NCBI GenBank assembly: GCA_026398735.1
Contig: JAPLSH010000003.1
Span: 124,001 to 188,000, forward strand
Source: Pseudomonadota bacterium
GTDB taxonomy: Bacteria; Pseudomonadota; Gammaproteobacteria; Steroidobacterales; Steroidobacteraceae
DNA: 64,000 bases
Direction: 5' to 3'
In this document: in pieces, positions 7,820 to 16,872 of the stretch
How the letters are laid out: each line of letters starts with the position of its first letter
How positions within the stretch are numbered: position 1 is the first letter of the stretch
The notes under the pieces: model-generated
What the model was told of the DNA's origin: nothing
Seen by the model: only the letters and a program-made list of their open reading frames with translations
Databases searched by the model: none
Program-made: the position numbers and the translations under genes

Positions 7820-9634
7820 ATGAAACATGCAGCTACTGTCCTGACCTGTCTGCTACTGGTCGCTTGCGGGGGCGGCAGTTCCTCCAACTCCGGCTCGACG
7901 TCTACGCCTACGCCTACGCCTTCAGCCACAGCGCCTGGCGCCCCCACTGGCGTCACGGCCACAGCAGCGAACGCCAGCGCCATCGTGGTATTCATCGCCC
8001 CTGCTTCCAACGGCGGCGCGAGTATTACCAGCTACACAGCCTCGTGCACCGGCGGTGGTGCTACACGTACCGCAACCGGTACAGCCAGCCCGCTGTCTGT
8101 GACCACGCTGACCAACGGCACGGCCTACGCCTGCACTGTGGCTGCCACCAACTCTGCAGGTACCAGTGCGGCCTCAAGCAGCGCCACTGTCACGCCCACT
8201 GGCGGCAACAGCGGCAGCTTTACGCTGACCAGCACCGCAGGCATTGAGGGCGCCACCATGGCTGCCGACTACACCTGCGACGGCACGGGCTCGTCGCCGC
8301 AGCTGACTTGGTCCAACCCCCCTGCTGGCACCACAGAATTTGCAGTGCTAATGACCACGCTGCCGGGTGATGGCACCACTAAGTGGAACTGGGTCATGTC
8401 TGGCATTGCTGCTGCCACGCGCAGCTTGGCCAAAGACAGCTTTGGATTGGGCACACCGGGTGTAGGCAGCGACGGTCCGTTCGTGGGCTATCAAGCGCCG
8501 TGCTCACAAGGACCTGGCGCCAAGGTCTATACCTTTACGGTGTACGCGTTGTCGGGCAGTCCCACGCTAAGCACTACACCGGCTACCGGCGCAGCCCTGA
8601 CCACTGCAATGAGCGGCCTTACCTTGGGCACCGCCACACTTAATCTCAGCTTTAGCCGTGCCACCACGCCCACCGGCTCTACCACTGCTTGCGGTTATGT
8701 GCGCACTGCCATAGCAGCCTCTGCAGGTGCCAGCGTGAGCTGCGATGCCACCTATGCCTATGTCAGCTCTAACAGCATCGCTACACACACCATGATGGAT
8801 GGCATCACAGCCACCAACTTACAGATCCCGGTACAACAGAACTTCTTAGGAGCCAATGGCTGGAAGATACCGCTGGCTCCGGCAATCGCCGCCAGCACAA
8901 CAGCCGCTGTCGATGGGCCCATCGGCATCGCAGTCAACGGGGTGATGATCTTTAATCCTTGCAAGCAAGGCGGCTGCGCCAACGGCGACACCAAAGTGCT
9001 GGGTGAGCTGGACGTATGCAACGGGCATGCGGGGCGTGCCGACGATTACCACTATCACGCCGCACCCACCTGCTTAATGGCCACCAAAGCAGCCAACTAC
9101 TGGGACACGCATCCGCTGGGCTGGGCGCTGGATGGCTTTGCGATTTTTGGCTACAACAATGCTGATGGCACTGTGGCCACTCGCGATAGCACCTGCGGTG
9201 GCAACACCACCGCAGTAAGCAACGCACCGGCCGGTTACAGCTATCACGTCACCGATGCCTCGCCCTATGTGCTGTCTTGCTTTCGCGGCACACCCAGTCC
9301 TGATCTTGCCGGTCAGGGCAGCAAGTACTCACCGTTTCGCCAGCCGCCGGTTACGCCATTTAAGGTGTCGAACATGACGCTGACCACAGCTAGCGATGGC
9401 TATTCAGTGTTGCAGTTCACCTCTGGCATTAGCTTCACCACGACAGAGACCGGCACCGACAGCTATGCCAATACTGCCGGCACCTATCGGGTGCGTTACA
9501 AGCAGTTGACCGGCAGCGCGCTGAGCACTCAGCTGGCGTTAACCGCCAACAGCAACAAGTCTTCGTGCTGGAGCTTTCAGTTCACCGACAGCAACGCCAA
9601 CACCACCCAGCCCGCCATCAGTTATTGCCGCTGA
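7820..9634 (+). CDS. Lipoprotein with fibronectin III, PEBP-like and YHYH domains
   Basis: The protein has 604 residues. MKHAATVLTCLLLVACGGG gives a lipobox LVAC (Cys about 17) followed by a Ser/Thr/Pro linker. Residues about 40-125 form a fibronectin type III domain (PGAPTGVTATAANASAIVV ... YACTVAATNSAGTSAASSS). Residues about 135-285 match a YbhB/YbcL-type PEBP domain (ADYTCDGTGSSPQLTWSNPP, KWNWVMSGI, GYQAPCSQGPGAKVYTFTVY). The C-terminal half is a YHYH domain (CNGHAGRADDYHYHAAPTC, HPLGWALDGFAIFGYN). All parts share one frame without a break. Predicted surface or periplasmic binding protein; ligand unknown. The gene at 9636 starts 2 bases after its stop. Confidence 0.82.
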   Translation: MKHAATVLTCLLLVACGGGSSSNSGSTSTPTPTPSATAPGAPTGVTATAANASAIVVFIAPASNGGASITSYTASCTGGGATRTATGTASPLSVTTLTNGTAYACTVAATNSAGTSAASSSATVTPTGGNSGSFTLTSTAGIEGATMAADYTCDGTGSSPQLTWSNPPAGTTEFAVLMTTLPGDGTTKWNWVMSGIAAATRSLAKDSFGLGTPGVGSDGPFVGYQAPCSQGPGAKVYTFTVYALSGSPTLSTTPATGAALTTAMSGLTLGTATLNLSFSRATTPTGSTTACGYVRTAIAASAGASVSCDATYAYVSSNSIATHTMMDGITATNLQIPVQQNFLGANGWKIPLAPAIAASTTAAVDGPIGIAVNGVMIFNPCKQGGCANGDTKVLGELDVCNGHAGRADDYHYHAAPTCLMATKAANYWDTHPLGWALDGFAIFGYNNADGTVATRDSTCGGNTTAVSNAPAGYSYHVTDASPYVLSCFRGTPSPDLAGQGSKYSPFRQPPVTPFKVSNMTLTTASDGYSVLQFTSGISFTTTETGTDSYANTAGTYRVRYKQLTGSALSTQLALTANSNKSSCWSFQFTDSNANTTQPAISYCR

Positions 9635-9635
9635 C

Positions 9636-10190
9636 ATGAAAGCACTGATCGCGCTGCTGCTAATGTCACTACCTATTAGCGTCAGTGCGCACGAAGTGGT
9701 GGCCAACCGGCTGACGCTGGTGCAACGCGACGCCAACCACGTGTCGATGACACTGGTGATCGACTACGTCACCACGATTAGGGCGGTCGCTGCACCGGCT
9801 GCCAGCTACAAAGAGTTTGTGATCGCCTGCTCTGGCATGGCTGATGCGCAGTTGCAGCGCACGCTGTCGCAGGCGCATGCAACACTGGAAAAAGGCATCG
9901 TGCTGCAAGATGCGCAGCACCGTTCGCTGTCAGTCACACCACTGCGCTGGCCGTCATTGAACCAGGCGCGCAAGCTGCTGCAGCAATCGGCCATGGCCGC
10001 TATTGCCCTAGGCACAGACAAAGCCGAGCCAACTACTCTGGAGTTGACGGCAGACATTGTCTCTAGCCAGCGCATTCAATCGCTGGACGTGCAATTACCG
10101 GCAGCGCTCGCCGATGTACTGGTGGTCTCTTATAAGCCCGTGCAGACCACAATCGATCCACAAAGCCGCAAGGCCCGCATTACATTCTGA
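9636..10190 (+). CDS. Exported protein of unknown function
   Basis: The protein has 184 residues with a clear signal peptide (MKALIALLLMSLPISVSA, then HEV). The mature part is predicted beta-rich near the N-terminus (NRLTLVQRDANHVSMTLVID) with a central helix (LNQARKLLQQSAMAA). A 'signal peptide-AHE...' start is common in proteins associated with HupE/UreJ-type transporters, but no HupE follows. It begins 2 bases after the fn3-PEBP-YHYH lipoprotein and is likely co-expressed with it. Not recognised further. Confidence 0.65.
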   Translation: MKALIALLLMSLPISVSAHEVVANRLTLVQRDANHVSMTLVIDYVTTIRAVAAPAASYKEFVIACSGMADAQLQRTLSQAHATLEKGIVLQDAQHRSLSVTPLRWPSLNQARKLLQQSAMAAIALGTDKAEPTTLELTADIVSSQRIQSLDVQLPAALADVLVVSYKPVQTTIDPQSRKARITF

Positions 10191-10203
10191 TAGTGCGGTG
10201 ACC

Positions 10204-11663
10204 CTACAGAAGGGATTTGAGAGACGCCTTCTGCTTTTCGGAAATATTGAGCTTGTTGATCTCTTCAACGGCTTTATCCAAGGGTAGCCCAGCCAAGGCG
10301 GATTCGGTCTTGGTCACCATTGCGGCCAACTGTTCCAAGGTGGGCTTGTCGATCCCGGCTCCCGCCAGACGAGACTGTGCCTTTTTCTTAAGCGCTTCAA
10401 ATTGGTCTTCTGACAGATGCAGGCGTATCCGCTCCTGCTCAAGGCTGGATGCTTCCGCGTCTGTCAGGATGCCGTCGGCAAACGCATCCTCAATCTCCTT
10501 GAGCATTTCCTCACGGTCTTGGTGCAGCTGATCCGAAAACGCAGAGCCCAGGATACCGGCTGGCAACGCAACGATGCCGATTCCCATGATCGCCAAAATC
10601 ATCGTGAATGCCTGTCCAAGCGGAGTGATAGGCGAAATATCACCATAGCCAACGCTGGCCAAGGTGATCACCGCCCAGTACATCGCTCGGAACATGGTGT
10701 CGTATTTATCTGGCTGAACGGCATGTTCAGCCTCGAACACAATTGCTCGCGCGCCATGACCATCGTGAAAGTTTTCATCGCAGTGTTGTAGCGCGACAGC
10801 TTGGCTACTCTCAGCACGCGCAGAATTCGCACGAACCGCAAGTCGACCGACACAAAGACCTGCAGGTAGAACGGTAGAACGGCCACCAGATCAACCAAGG
10901 TTGTCGGTCTGCGCAGGTAACTCAGTCTAGAGAACAGCGGCGAATCAACACCCAATCTTTCTGGGGCGCAGTACAGGCGCAACAGGAACTCGATCGAAAA
11001 TATTCCGACAGAAAACAGATCGAGATAGTGAAATTCCAAGGCCAAGGGTTCGTGGATCTCTGGAACCGTCTCAAGAAATACGCAAACGACACTCAGGAGA
11101 ATTACGAAAACCAGGATGAGGTCTAGCTGATGCTGCAACCGCCCAGAGGTGGGCGTTTCATTCATCAGCGAGTCCACTTTCTGCCGAATCGTTCTGCCTT
11201 TATTGGCAGCTCTGAACTCAGAAATTGCCGGGATGATCTCGCGCATCAGCTTCAGCAGTCGCAACAGACGCAAGATCCGCAGGGCGCGCAGGTCCAGCTC
11301 GACAATGCCCAGCAAGTGCAGCCAATGCGGCGCAATGACCAGCAAATCGATAATTGAAAACGGGTTGAAAATGTGCCGAACGGTTCCGAATTTACGGCCG
11401 GCATATTTTGGGTTTGCCGAAGCGCTTATCAGCCGCAAAAAGTATTCTGCGGAGAAAATGTATATCGATATCAAATCAAACAGCGCGAATGACTCTTTGT
11501 GGCCCGAGTACATCGCAGGAATGTGCTCTAGCAGCAATGCCAGCAAATTAATGATAATCAGCCAGTTGACAAAGCTCTCAAGACGCTTGGGTCCAGCGTT
11601 CAGGCCTTCAACATCAAATAGGGCCGAATACAGGCGCTTCTGGGCGCTTCTTATAAAATTCAT
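10204..11663 (-). pseudogene. Voltage-gated potassium channel with two voltage sensors, disrupted (frameshift, S5 lost)
   Basis: Read 11663 to about 10741 in one frame and about 10740 to 10204 in another. The first part encodes two ion-transport voltage-sensor domains in tandem: S4 of the first is LRALRILRLLRLLKLMR, S4 of the second is LRFVRILRVLRVAKLSR. The second part encodes the pore helix and selectivity filter (AVITLASVGYGDISP), S6 (MGIGIVALPAGILGSAF) and a helical cytoplasmic tail (FADGILTDAEASSLEQE). The S4-S5 linker ends at MVMARE and the other frame resumes at IVFEAEHAVQPD, so the S5 helix of roughly 20 residues is absent and the frame is shifted. Start ATG 11663 follows GAGG. Either a pseudogene or an assembly error; function of an intact form would be membrane K+ flux. 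Confidence 0.75.
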
Positions 11664-11814
11664 GGGAACCTCGTTCTCGAGAGCTGGTGCGGGACCAACT
11701 GGCTGCTGGCAAAAACGATTGCAAAACGCACAACCGGCGTGCAATTTGGGCAGCGAGGATCGCAATTACAATTTTATCGAGTCCAATTTGGACCGAGTGA
11801 CCAGGGGGAACAGC

Positions 11815-13053
11815 ATGACGATTTCGTTAAAGCATCTGGCTGGTACAGCTTTGCTGTGCATCGCACCAACCGGTCTTTCCTGGGCGCAACAAGCTGTGCC
11901 CTTCGCCAGTGGCGTACCGGTGGCGCCCACCGGACTGGCTGATCAGCCGCTGCCGCCGGGCCCGTTCACTTATAAAACCGGCGAAGGTATGGATATCCGG
12001 GTCAGCGTGCTGCTGCGCGATATTGAGTATCCGCATGCCATGACCTGGTTACCCAACGGCGACATGCTGTTTACCCAGCGCCGCGGCCTGCTGCGCATCG
12101 TGCGCGGCGGCAAACTCGACCCCAAGCCCATCGGTGGTACGCCCGATTCGTTCTATGCGGGTCAGTCTGGTGGTTTGGGCGCGGTGCACGGTTACATGAA
12201 CGTGGTTTTGCACCCGCAATTCGCGCAGAACAAGCTGGTGTATCTGAGCTACACCAAGAAGGTCGACGCCAAGACCAATGCACCGGCGATCATTCGCGGT
12301 CGCTTTGACGGCGACAAGCTGGTGGATGTGAAAGAGGTATTCAGCAGCAACACGGTGCGTGGTGCACTGCCCTTCACGCTGACCGCAGACGGCATGCTGT
12401 GGATTGCCACGGCCGGTTTCACCTATGACGAAGCGCAAGATGCCAATGCACTGGGCGGCAAGGTGCTGCGCCTCAAGGATGACGGCAGCATTCCTGCGGA
12501 CAATCCCTTTGTGGGCAAGGCGGGCATGCGTCCCGAGATCTATACGATGGGCCATCGCAGCATCCTGGGTTTTGCCCAGCATCCGCAGACCCACGAGATG
12601 TGGATCACCGAGATGGGCCCTAATGGCGGTGATGAACTCAATGTGCTCAAGCCCGGTCGCAACTACGGCTGGCCGCTGGTGAGTTTGGGTCGTACCTATC
12701 CGGGACCGTGGCAGGCCAAGGTTAACGAGCCCACTCACGCCGGCTTCGAGCCACCCGTGGTGTATTGGACGCCTTCAATCTCTGTCACCGGCATTGCGTT
12801 CTATACCGGCGACAAGCTGGCCAAGTGGAAGGGTGACATCTTCGTAGGCGGTGTTCGCACGGGCGAAATCCCCGGCACCGGTCGCTTGGATCGCGTATTG
12901 CTCAACGAGAAGAACGAGGAGCTGCGCCGCGAGACACTGCTGGCCGATCTGCATCAGCGCATTCGCGATGTGCGGCAGGGGCCGGATGGCTTGATCTACA
13001 TCGCAACCGATGAGCCCAAGGGCGCAATTTTGCGCATTGAACCAGTCAAGTAA
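11815..13053 (+). CDS. PQQ-dependent sugar dehydrogenase (soluble GDH/YliI-like)
   Basis: The protein has 412 residues with a signal peptide ending near SWAQQ. The six-bladed beta-propeller family of glucose/sorbosone dehydrogenases is shown by EYPHAMTWLPNGDMLFTQR, GGLGAVHGYMNVVLHPQF, MGHRSILGFAQHP, WITEMGPNGGDELNVLKPG and NYGWPLVSLG. Family members oxidise aldoses in the periplasm with PQQ, passing electrons to cytochromes. ATG 11815 has AGGGGGA directly upstream; the much longer open frame from 11149 runs antisense through the ion-channel gene and is not real. No PQQ biosynthesis genes are in the window. Confidence 0.85.
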   Translation: MTISLKHLAGTALLCIAPTGLSWAQQAVPFASGVPVAPTGLADQPLPPGPFTYKTGEGMDIRVSVLLRDIEYPHAMTWLPNGDMLFTQRRGLLRIVRGGKLDPKPIGGTPDSFYAGQSGGLGAVHGYMNVVLHPQFAQNKLVYLSYTKKVDAKTNAPAIIRGRFDGDKLVDVKEVFSSNTVRGALPFTLTADGMLWIATAGFTYDEAQDANALGGKVLRLKDDGSIPADNPFVGKAGMRPEIYTMGHRSILGFAQHPQTHEMWITEMGPNGGDELNVLKPGRNYGWPLVSLGRTYPGPWQAKVNEPTHAGFEPPVVYWTPSISVTGIAFYTGDKLAKWKGDIFVGGVRTGEIPGTGRLDRVLLNEKNEELRRETLLADLHQRIRDVRQGPDGLIYIATDEPKGAILRIEPVK

Positions 13054-13061
13054 GTGACAAC

Positions 13062-13088
13062 GCTGCGCCGCATACCCTGCGGCGCAGC
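13062..13088. terminator. Perfect hairpin between convergent genes, possible terminator
   Basis: GCTGCGCCGCA, a 5-base loop and TGCGGCGCAGC form a perfect 11-bp stem in the 48-base gap between the convergent sugar dehydrogenase and amidohydrolase genes. There is no T-run on either side, so it is not a classical intrinsic terminator, but position and stability suggest a bidirectional transcription block or 3'-end protector. Confidence 0.5.
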
Positions 13089-13101
13089 ATCAGCGCGCCT
13101 C

Positions 13102-14376
13102 TTAGCGCTTTTTCTCGAACACCACCACGCCACCCTTGATGGTGGTGACCACGTTGAGCAGGTCGCTGGCACGCAGTAGCGGATCACCGTCAACGATGAC
13201 CAGATCAGCGTATTTGCCTGGCTCCAACGTGCCCAATTGATCGGCATGCTGAGTGGCGACGGCAGCATTACGCGTCAATATCTGCACGATGTCTGACGGT
13301 GCAAACACCAGTGACAGCGCGCGCAGCTCATCAAAGAGACTCTCTTTGGGCGGCCACTGTGTGTCGGTACCAAAGCCATAGTCCTTCAGACCGGCCTGCC
13401 ACAGCTGACGTGCGTTAACCGGTCCTTGGCCTGCGCTGGACAGTGTGTCGAACGGGAACGGCCCGCCATCGCGGAACAGCGGTTTGCCATCGGCAGCAAA
13501 GTGCGGCAGGAACACCTGCAGCGTGGATGTCATCGGCACTTTCGCATCGACGATTTTCTTGAGCGCCGCTTGGTCGGCAAACAGATCGCCAACATGCGGT
13601 GTATGTACCAGCAACGCCGGAGGCGTGCCTTGTAGCGCGGCCAACGTATCGCGCACGCTGACCGCGTGGGTAATGGTGGGCATGCCACGCTTGCGGCCTT
13701 CTTCAACGACCAACTGCTGCGTGGCGATTTCTGGACCACCCGGCGTCGCGTTCATGATGGTCTTAAGGTAGTCGTAGCCTGCAGCCTTGGCAGCCTCGAT
13801 GGTCTTGATCGTGGCCTCACGAGCAATAGTCGGCGCCGCAGGACCTGCCAGCGGTGCACGCGCCGGATCGGTGCGAGCCGGATCCGTGAAGGCAGGGCGT
13901 GGCCCGGGCGGCGGCGGCGCAAAGCCCGCCAACGGCACCATCGTGCCTACAAACAAACGGGGGCCCTTGAGCGTGCCAGCATCAATGCGCTTGCGCGCTT
14001 CGAGCAGTTGCGGCGGATCTATGGCGCCAAGCACGGTGGTGAAGCCGGCATCTAGGAACTGCTGCAGCTCACGCGCGGCATCCTTGTCGAGCCACTTGAC
14101 CGGATCACCCTTGATCACATGACGGTGCGCATCGATGTATCCAGGCATGACGGTACGGCCCTTGGCATCGATGACCCGACCGGCTGCTGCAGTGGGTGCG
14201 CCTGCTGCTACCGAGACAATCTTGCCGTCGCGAACTACGACCGAGCCGCGTTCGATGACTTTGCCGTTGCCATCAAGAATGCGGGCATTGGTGACAGTGA
14301 GGCTTTGCGCCTGGGCCAGCGCAGCCGCACAGGCGAGCGCCAGCGTGAGGCCGCGAACGGCCAGCTTGGTAGTCAT
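13102..14376 (-). CDS. Exported amidohydrolase family protein
   Basis: The protein has 424 residues with a signal peptide (MTTKLAVRGLTLALACAAALAQA). Amidohydrolase features are VRDGKIVSV near the N-terminus, the metal-binding H-x-H in PGYIDAHRHV, THAVS, HTPHVG and the late Asp in GFGTDTQWPP, plus a C-terminal beta-strand set (LGTLEPGKYADLVIVDGDPL). Exported members include prolidase- and imidazolonepropionase-like enzymes; substrate unknown. Two adjacent ATGs (14379, 14376) follow GGGGGA; 14376 has the better spacing. Convergent with the sugar dehydrogenase. Confidence 0.82.
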   Translation of the reverse strand: MTTKLAVRGLTLALACAAALAQAQSLTVTNARILDGNGKVIERGSVVVRDGKIVSVAAGAPTAAAGRVIDAKGRTVMPGYIDAHRHVIKGDPVKWLDKDAARELQQFLDAGFTTVLGAIDPPQLLEARKRIDAGTLKGPRLFVGTMVPLAGFAPPPPGPRPAFTDPARTDPARAPLAGPAAPTIAREATIKTIEAAKAAGYDYLKTIMNATPGGPEIATQQLVVEEGRKRGMPTITHAVSVRDTLAALQGTPPALLVHTPHVGDLFADQAALKKIVDAKVPMTSTLQVFLPHFAADGKPLFRDGGPFPFDTLSSAGQGPVNARQLWQAGLKDYGFGTDTQWPPKESLFDELRALSLVFAPSDIVQILTRNAAVATQHADQLGTLEPGKYADLVIVDGDPLLRASDLLNVVTTIKGGVVVFEKKR

Positions 14377-14456
14377 CATGAAATCCCCCGGACAGTCAGT
14401 AGTGATCTGAGGAGGCGAGTGTAATCCGGCAATGGCGCAGCGCACACGCCGCCAAG

Positions 14457-15098
14457 TCAGAACAGGCGCTGCAACCAATCGCCACCGGCCAACAGGGCGC
14501 GGACCGCAACCCAGCCGACACCCACTGTCAGGCCAATACCGCCAGTACCGACTGCCGCTGACAGCAGCAGTGCCAGACCATCACGGAACATCCACCCCAA
14601 GCTCAACAACACCAGACTGCTGCCGCAGACCAGATTGCCGAGCGGAACAGGCAGAAAAATGATGATCGCCATGACGGCAATCCATAGCCCCCAAAAGCCG
14701 GCAAAGCGCGGTTCGCACAAGGCCGTCAAGCGTTCGCGCAGCAGACGAGATGAGGTGGCATAAAGCCAAGTTAGGGCCTGCAGACTGCGCTGCGACCAGC
14801 GCGCCGTCAGCCGCAACTGCACCAGTTTGTCGGGCAGTTGAATTTCGTGTTCCTGACGCCGCCATCGCTGTGCCAGCACCAGCATCAGCAAACCCAACAC
14901 AGAGCCGACGCCAGCCAAGGGCAACATGCTGAACAGGGACATCACCAACAACAACACGGCCAGCGACTGCTGGCCGTGCAACTGCAGCAATTCACCAAGG
15001 CTTACGCGGCCTTGCTGATCTGGCCCGACAGAGTCTGCTTCGGCCAGAGACCGCGCTGCCCGGCGAAACACCAACGCCAGGCGACGCGGACGCAGCAC
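14457..15098 (-). CDS. ExoD-like integral membrane protein
   Basis: The protein has 213 residues. A short cytoplasmic N-terminus with VSLGELLQLHGQQSLAVLLL matches the start of the ExoD (exopolysaccharide synthesis) family, followed by 4-5 hydrophobic segments including LLVMSLFSMLPLAGVGSVLG and FWGLWIAVMAIIIFLPVPLG. ExoD proteins are linked genetically to exopolysaccharide production and alkali tolerance in rhizobia; the mechanism is unknown. It begins 3 bases after the stop of the Bax-inhibitor-1 gene upstream, implying co-transcription. Confidence 0.65.
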   Translation of the reverse strand: MLRPRRLALVFRRAARSLAEADSVGPDQQGRVSLGELLQLHGQQSLAVLLLVMSLFSMLPLAGVGSVLGLLMLVLAQRWRRQEHEIQLPDKLVQLRLTARWSQRSLQALTWLYATSSRLLRERLTALCEPRFAGFWGLWIAVMAIIIFLPVPLGNLVCGSSLVLLSLGWMFRDGLALLLSAAVGTGGIGLTVGVGWVAVRALLAGGDWLQRLF

Positions 15099-15100
15099 CG

Positions 15101-15805
15101 TTAGTCCTCGGAGCTGCCCATGCCCAGCAAGCTGAGCAGGCTGGTGAACAGGTTGAAAATCGAGACGAACAGGCTGACCGTCGCCATGACCGGACTGGTC
15201 TCGCCGCCGTTAACGATGTTGCTGGTCTCGAACAGGATCAAACCAGCCGACAACAACGCCACTGCAGCGGACACTGCCAGTGACAGCGCAGGAATGTTGA
15301 AGAACATCGCGGCAAGGCCTGCAAGCATGGCGATGACCATGCCGGCCAACAGGAACCCACCGAGGAAGCTGAAGTCACGGCGTGTTTGGATGGCATAGGC
15401 AGACATCGCGATGAACGTGACGCCCGTCAAACCCAAGGCCATGGCGATTGTCTCGCTGCCGCCCGGTACTGCGGCGTAACGCGACAACACCGGGCCGAGC
15501 GTGTAGCCCATGAAACCAGTGAGCGCGAAGACCATCGGCAACGACCACAGGCTGTCGCGCATCTTGTGAATGCCGAACAGCAAGCCGTAGAAACCAACCA
15601 AGGTGATGATCAGGCCGGGTGCTGGCAACCGCCACACGGTGCTGGCGGTAGCGACAGCGGCGCTGAACAACAGAGTCATCGACAACAGCATGTAGGTGCT
15701 GCGCAGCACGGCTGCAGAACTGGCCGGCACAGTGGCAGCGCCCAGCGCCGCGGGAAGATTGGCAAAGCCCTGATTGGCAGGGACGGGCAAGCGTGAGCGT
15801 TCCAT
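15101..15805 (-). CDS. Bax inhibitor-1/YccA family membrane protein
   Basis: The protein has 234 residues with seven predicted transmembrane segments, including YMLLSMTLLFSAAVATA, MVFALTGFMGYTLGPVL and LALAVSAAVALLSAGLILF-type helices, and the C-terminal NIVNGG ... VSLFVSIFNLFTSLLSLLG signature. In E. coli YccA binds and modulates FtsH protease; other members act as calcium leak channels. ATG 15805 is supported by GGAGG upstream and by a typical cytosolic N-terminal tail. Confidence 0.88.
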   Translation of the reverse strand: MERSRLPVPANQGFANLPAALGAATVPASSAAVLRSTYMLLSMTLLFSAAVATASTVWRLPAPGLIITLVGFYGLLFGIHKMRDSLWSLPMVFALTGFMGYTLGPVLSRYAAVPGGSETIAMALGLTGVTFIAMSAYAIQTRRDFSFLGGFLLAGMVIAMLAGLAAMFFNIPALSLAVSAAVALLSAGLILFETSNIVNGGETSPVMATVSLFVSIFNLFTSLLSLLGMGSSED

Positions 15806-15909
15806 GTAATCCTCCAAAACCAAAGTGTCAGCACCCGCATTGGGGCTGTGCATTGGACAGTCTGGGCCGTTAGGGCTGTTTTAAAAAGCTGATTTAAATA
15901 GCCTCTTAT

Positions 15910-16800
15910 TCAGGATAAACCTGAATGTTTGACCGCCATGACCCGCTGAACCAGCGGATGGTGCTGGCCACGGCGGGTGCGGATCGCGTGGATTTCCTCG
16001 CCTACCTCGTCGCAGCGGCCTAGCAATTTGAGGCCCCGTGTCAGCGCGACCTCATCGCCACCGAGCCGACTGACCGGAAAAACACCCATGCCCCCGGCGG
16101 CAAACACCGTCAGCAAGGCGCTGTCCTCGAACTCTCCCACAACCGTAGGCTGCAGGCCGAGGCCATCGAACCAGCGATCCAAACGACCCCGCAGCGCTGC
16201 ATGGACCGTGGGCAGCAACACCGGCAACCGCGCCAGCGACTGCGGGAACTGGTCGATGGCCGACTTGTTCACGAAGGCAGCAGGTCCATACCAATCCACC
16301 GGTGAATCGACCAGCAGCTGACTGGTCAGGCGCAGGCTGGCGTTGTACGGCGCAGGCTGACCGGTCAGCACCAAGTCGAGTTGGTGCAAGGCCAGTTCGC
16401 CGAGCAGCTGCGCAGCCTCGCCTTCATGACAAACCAACCGCAGTTGCGGTGTGTCGAGCACCGGCGCCAACACCGCGTGTGCAGCCAGCTTGGACAGGCC
16501 ATCGGACAAGCCCACCGCTAAGCGCGCCACCGGCGCTGCCGCAGTAGCACGTACCGCATCGCTGAGGCCCTGGCCCAACTGGAAAATTTCGTCAGCGCGC
16601 AAAAAGGCCACCTTGCCTGCCTCGGTGAGCGTGACGCCGCGACCGGCAGACTTGAGCAATTGCAGTCCCATGCTGCGCTCGAGTTCGCGTACCTGTGCGC
16701 TGACGGTTTGTACCGCCATGCCCAGCCGTTCTGCGGCGCGCACGAAGCCGCCCTCCTTGGCCACCACCCAAAAGTAATGCAGATGGCGATAGTTGAGCAT
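15910..16800 (-). CDS. LysR family regulator, NhaR-like
   Basis: The protein has 296 residues. The N-terminal helix-turn-helix (YRHLHYFWVVAKEGGFVRAA ... TVSAQVRELERSMG) is very close to NhaR, the sodium-responsive activator of the Na+/H+ antiporter gene nhaA in E. coli. The C-terminal effector domain spans about 90-296. Its start is 72 bases from the divergent TerC-family gene, which is its most likely target; no nhaA is in the window. The effector cannot be told from sequence. Confidence 0.85.
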   Translation of the reverse strand: MLNYRHLHYFWVVAKEGGFVRAAERLGMAVQTVSAQVRELERSMGLQLLKSAGRGVTLTEAGKVAFLRADEIFQLGQGLSDAVRATAAAPVARLAVGLSDGLSKLAAHAVLAPVLDTPQLRLVCHEGEAAQLLGELALHQLDLVLTGQPAPYNASLRLTSQLLVDSPVDWYGPAAFVNKSAIDQFPQSLARLPVLLPTVHAALRGRLDRWFDGLGLQPTVVGEFEDSALLTVFAAGGMGVFPVSRLGGDEVALTRGLKLLGRCDEVGEEIHAIRTRRGQHHPLVQRVMAVKHSGLS

Positions 16801-16872
16801 CTGGTTTGTCCTGTTTTACCGATATATCAATTTACCAATGGCTGGTTTTTCAGGCAACTGAATCTGTGCAGC

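Noticed and set aside
10204-11663. Reading the channel as two separate intact genes
   Set aside because: The downstream part has a pore but no S5 and would start with GTG inside the expected S5-pore linker; both parts belong to one family fold.
11149-11814. N-terminal extension of the sugar dehydrogenase
   Set aside because: It runs antisense through the channel gene; the signal peptide and ribosome site place the start at 11815.
16801-16872. yybP-ykoY-type manganese riboswitch before the TerC-family gene
   Set aside because: Only 72 bases are available and no matching stem structure was seen.
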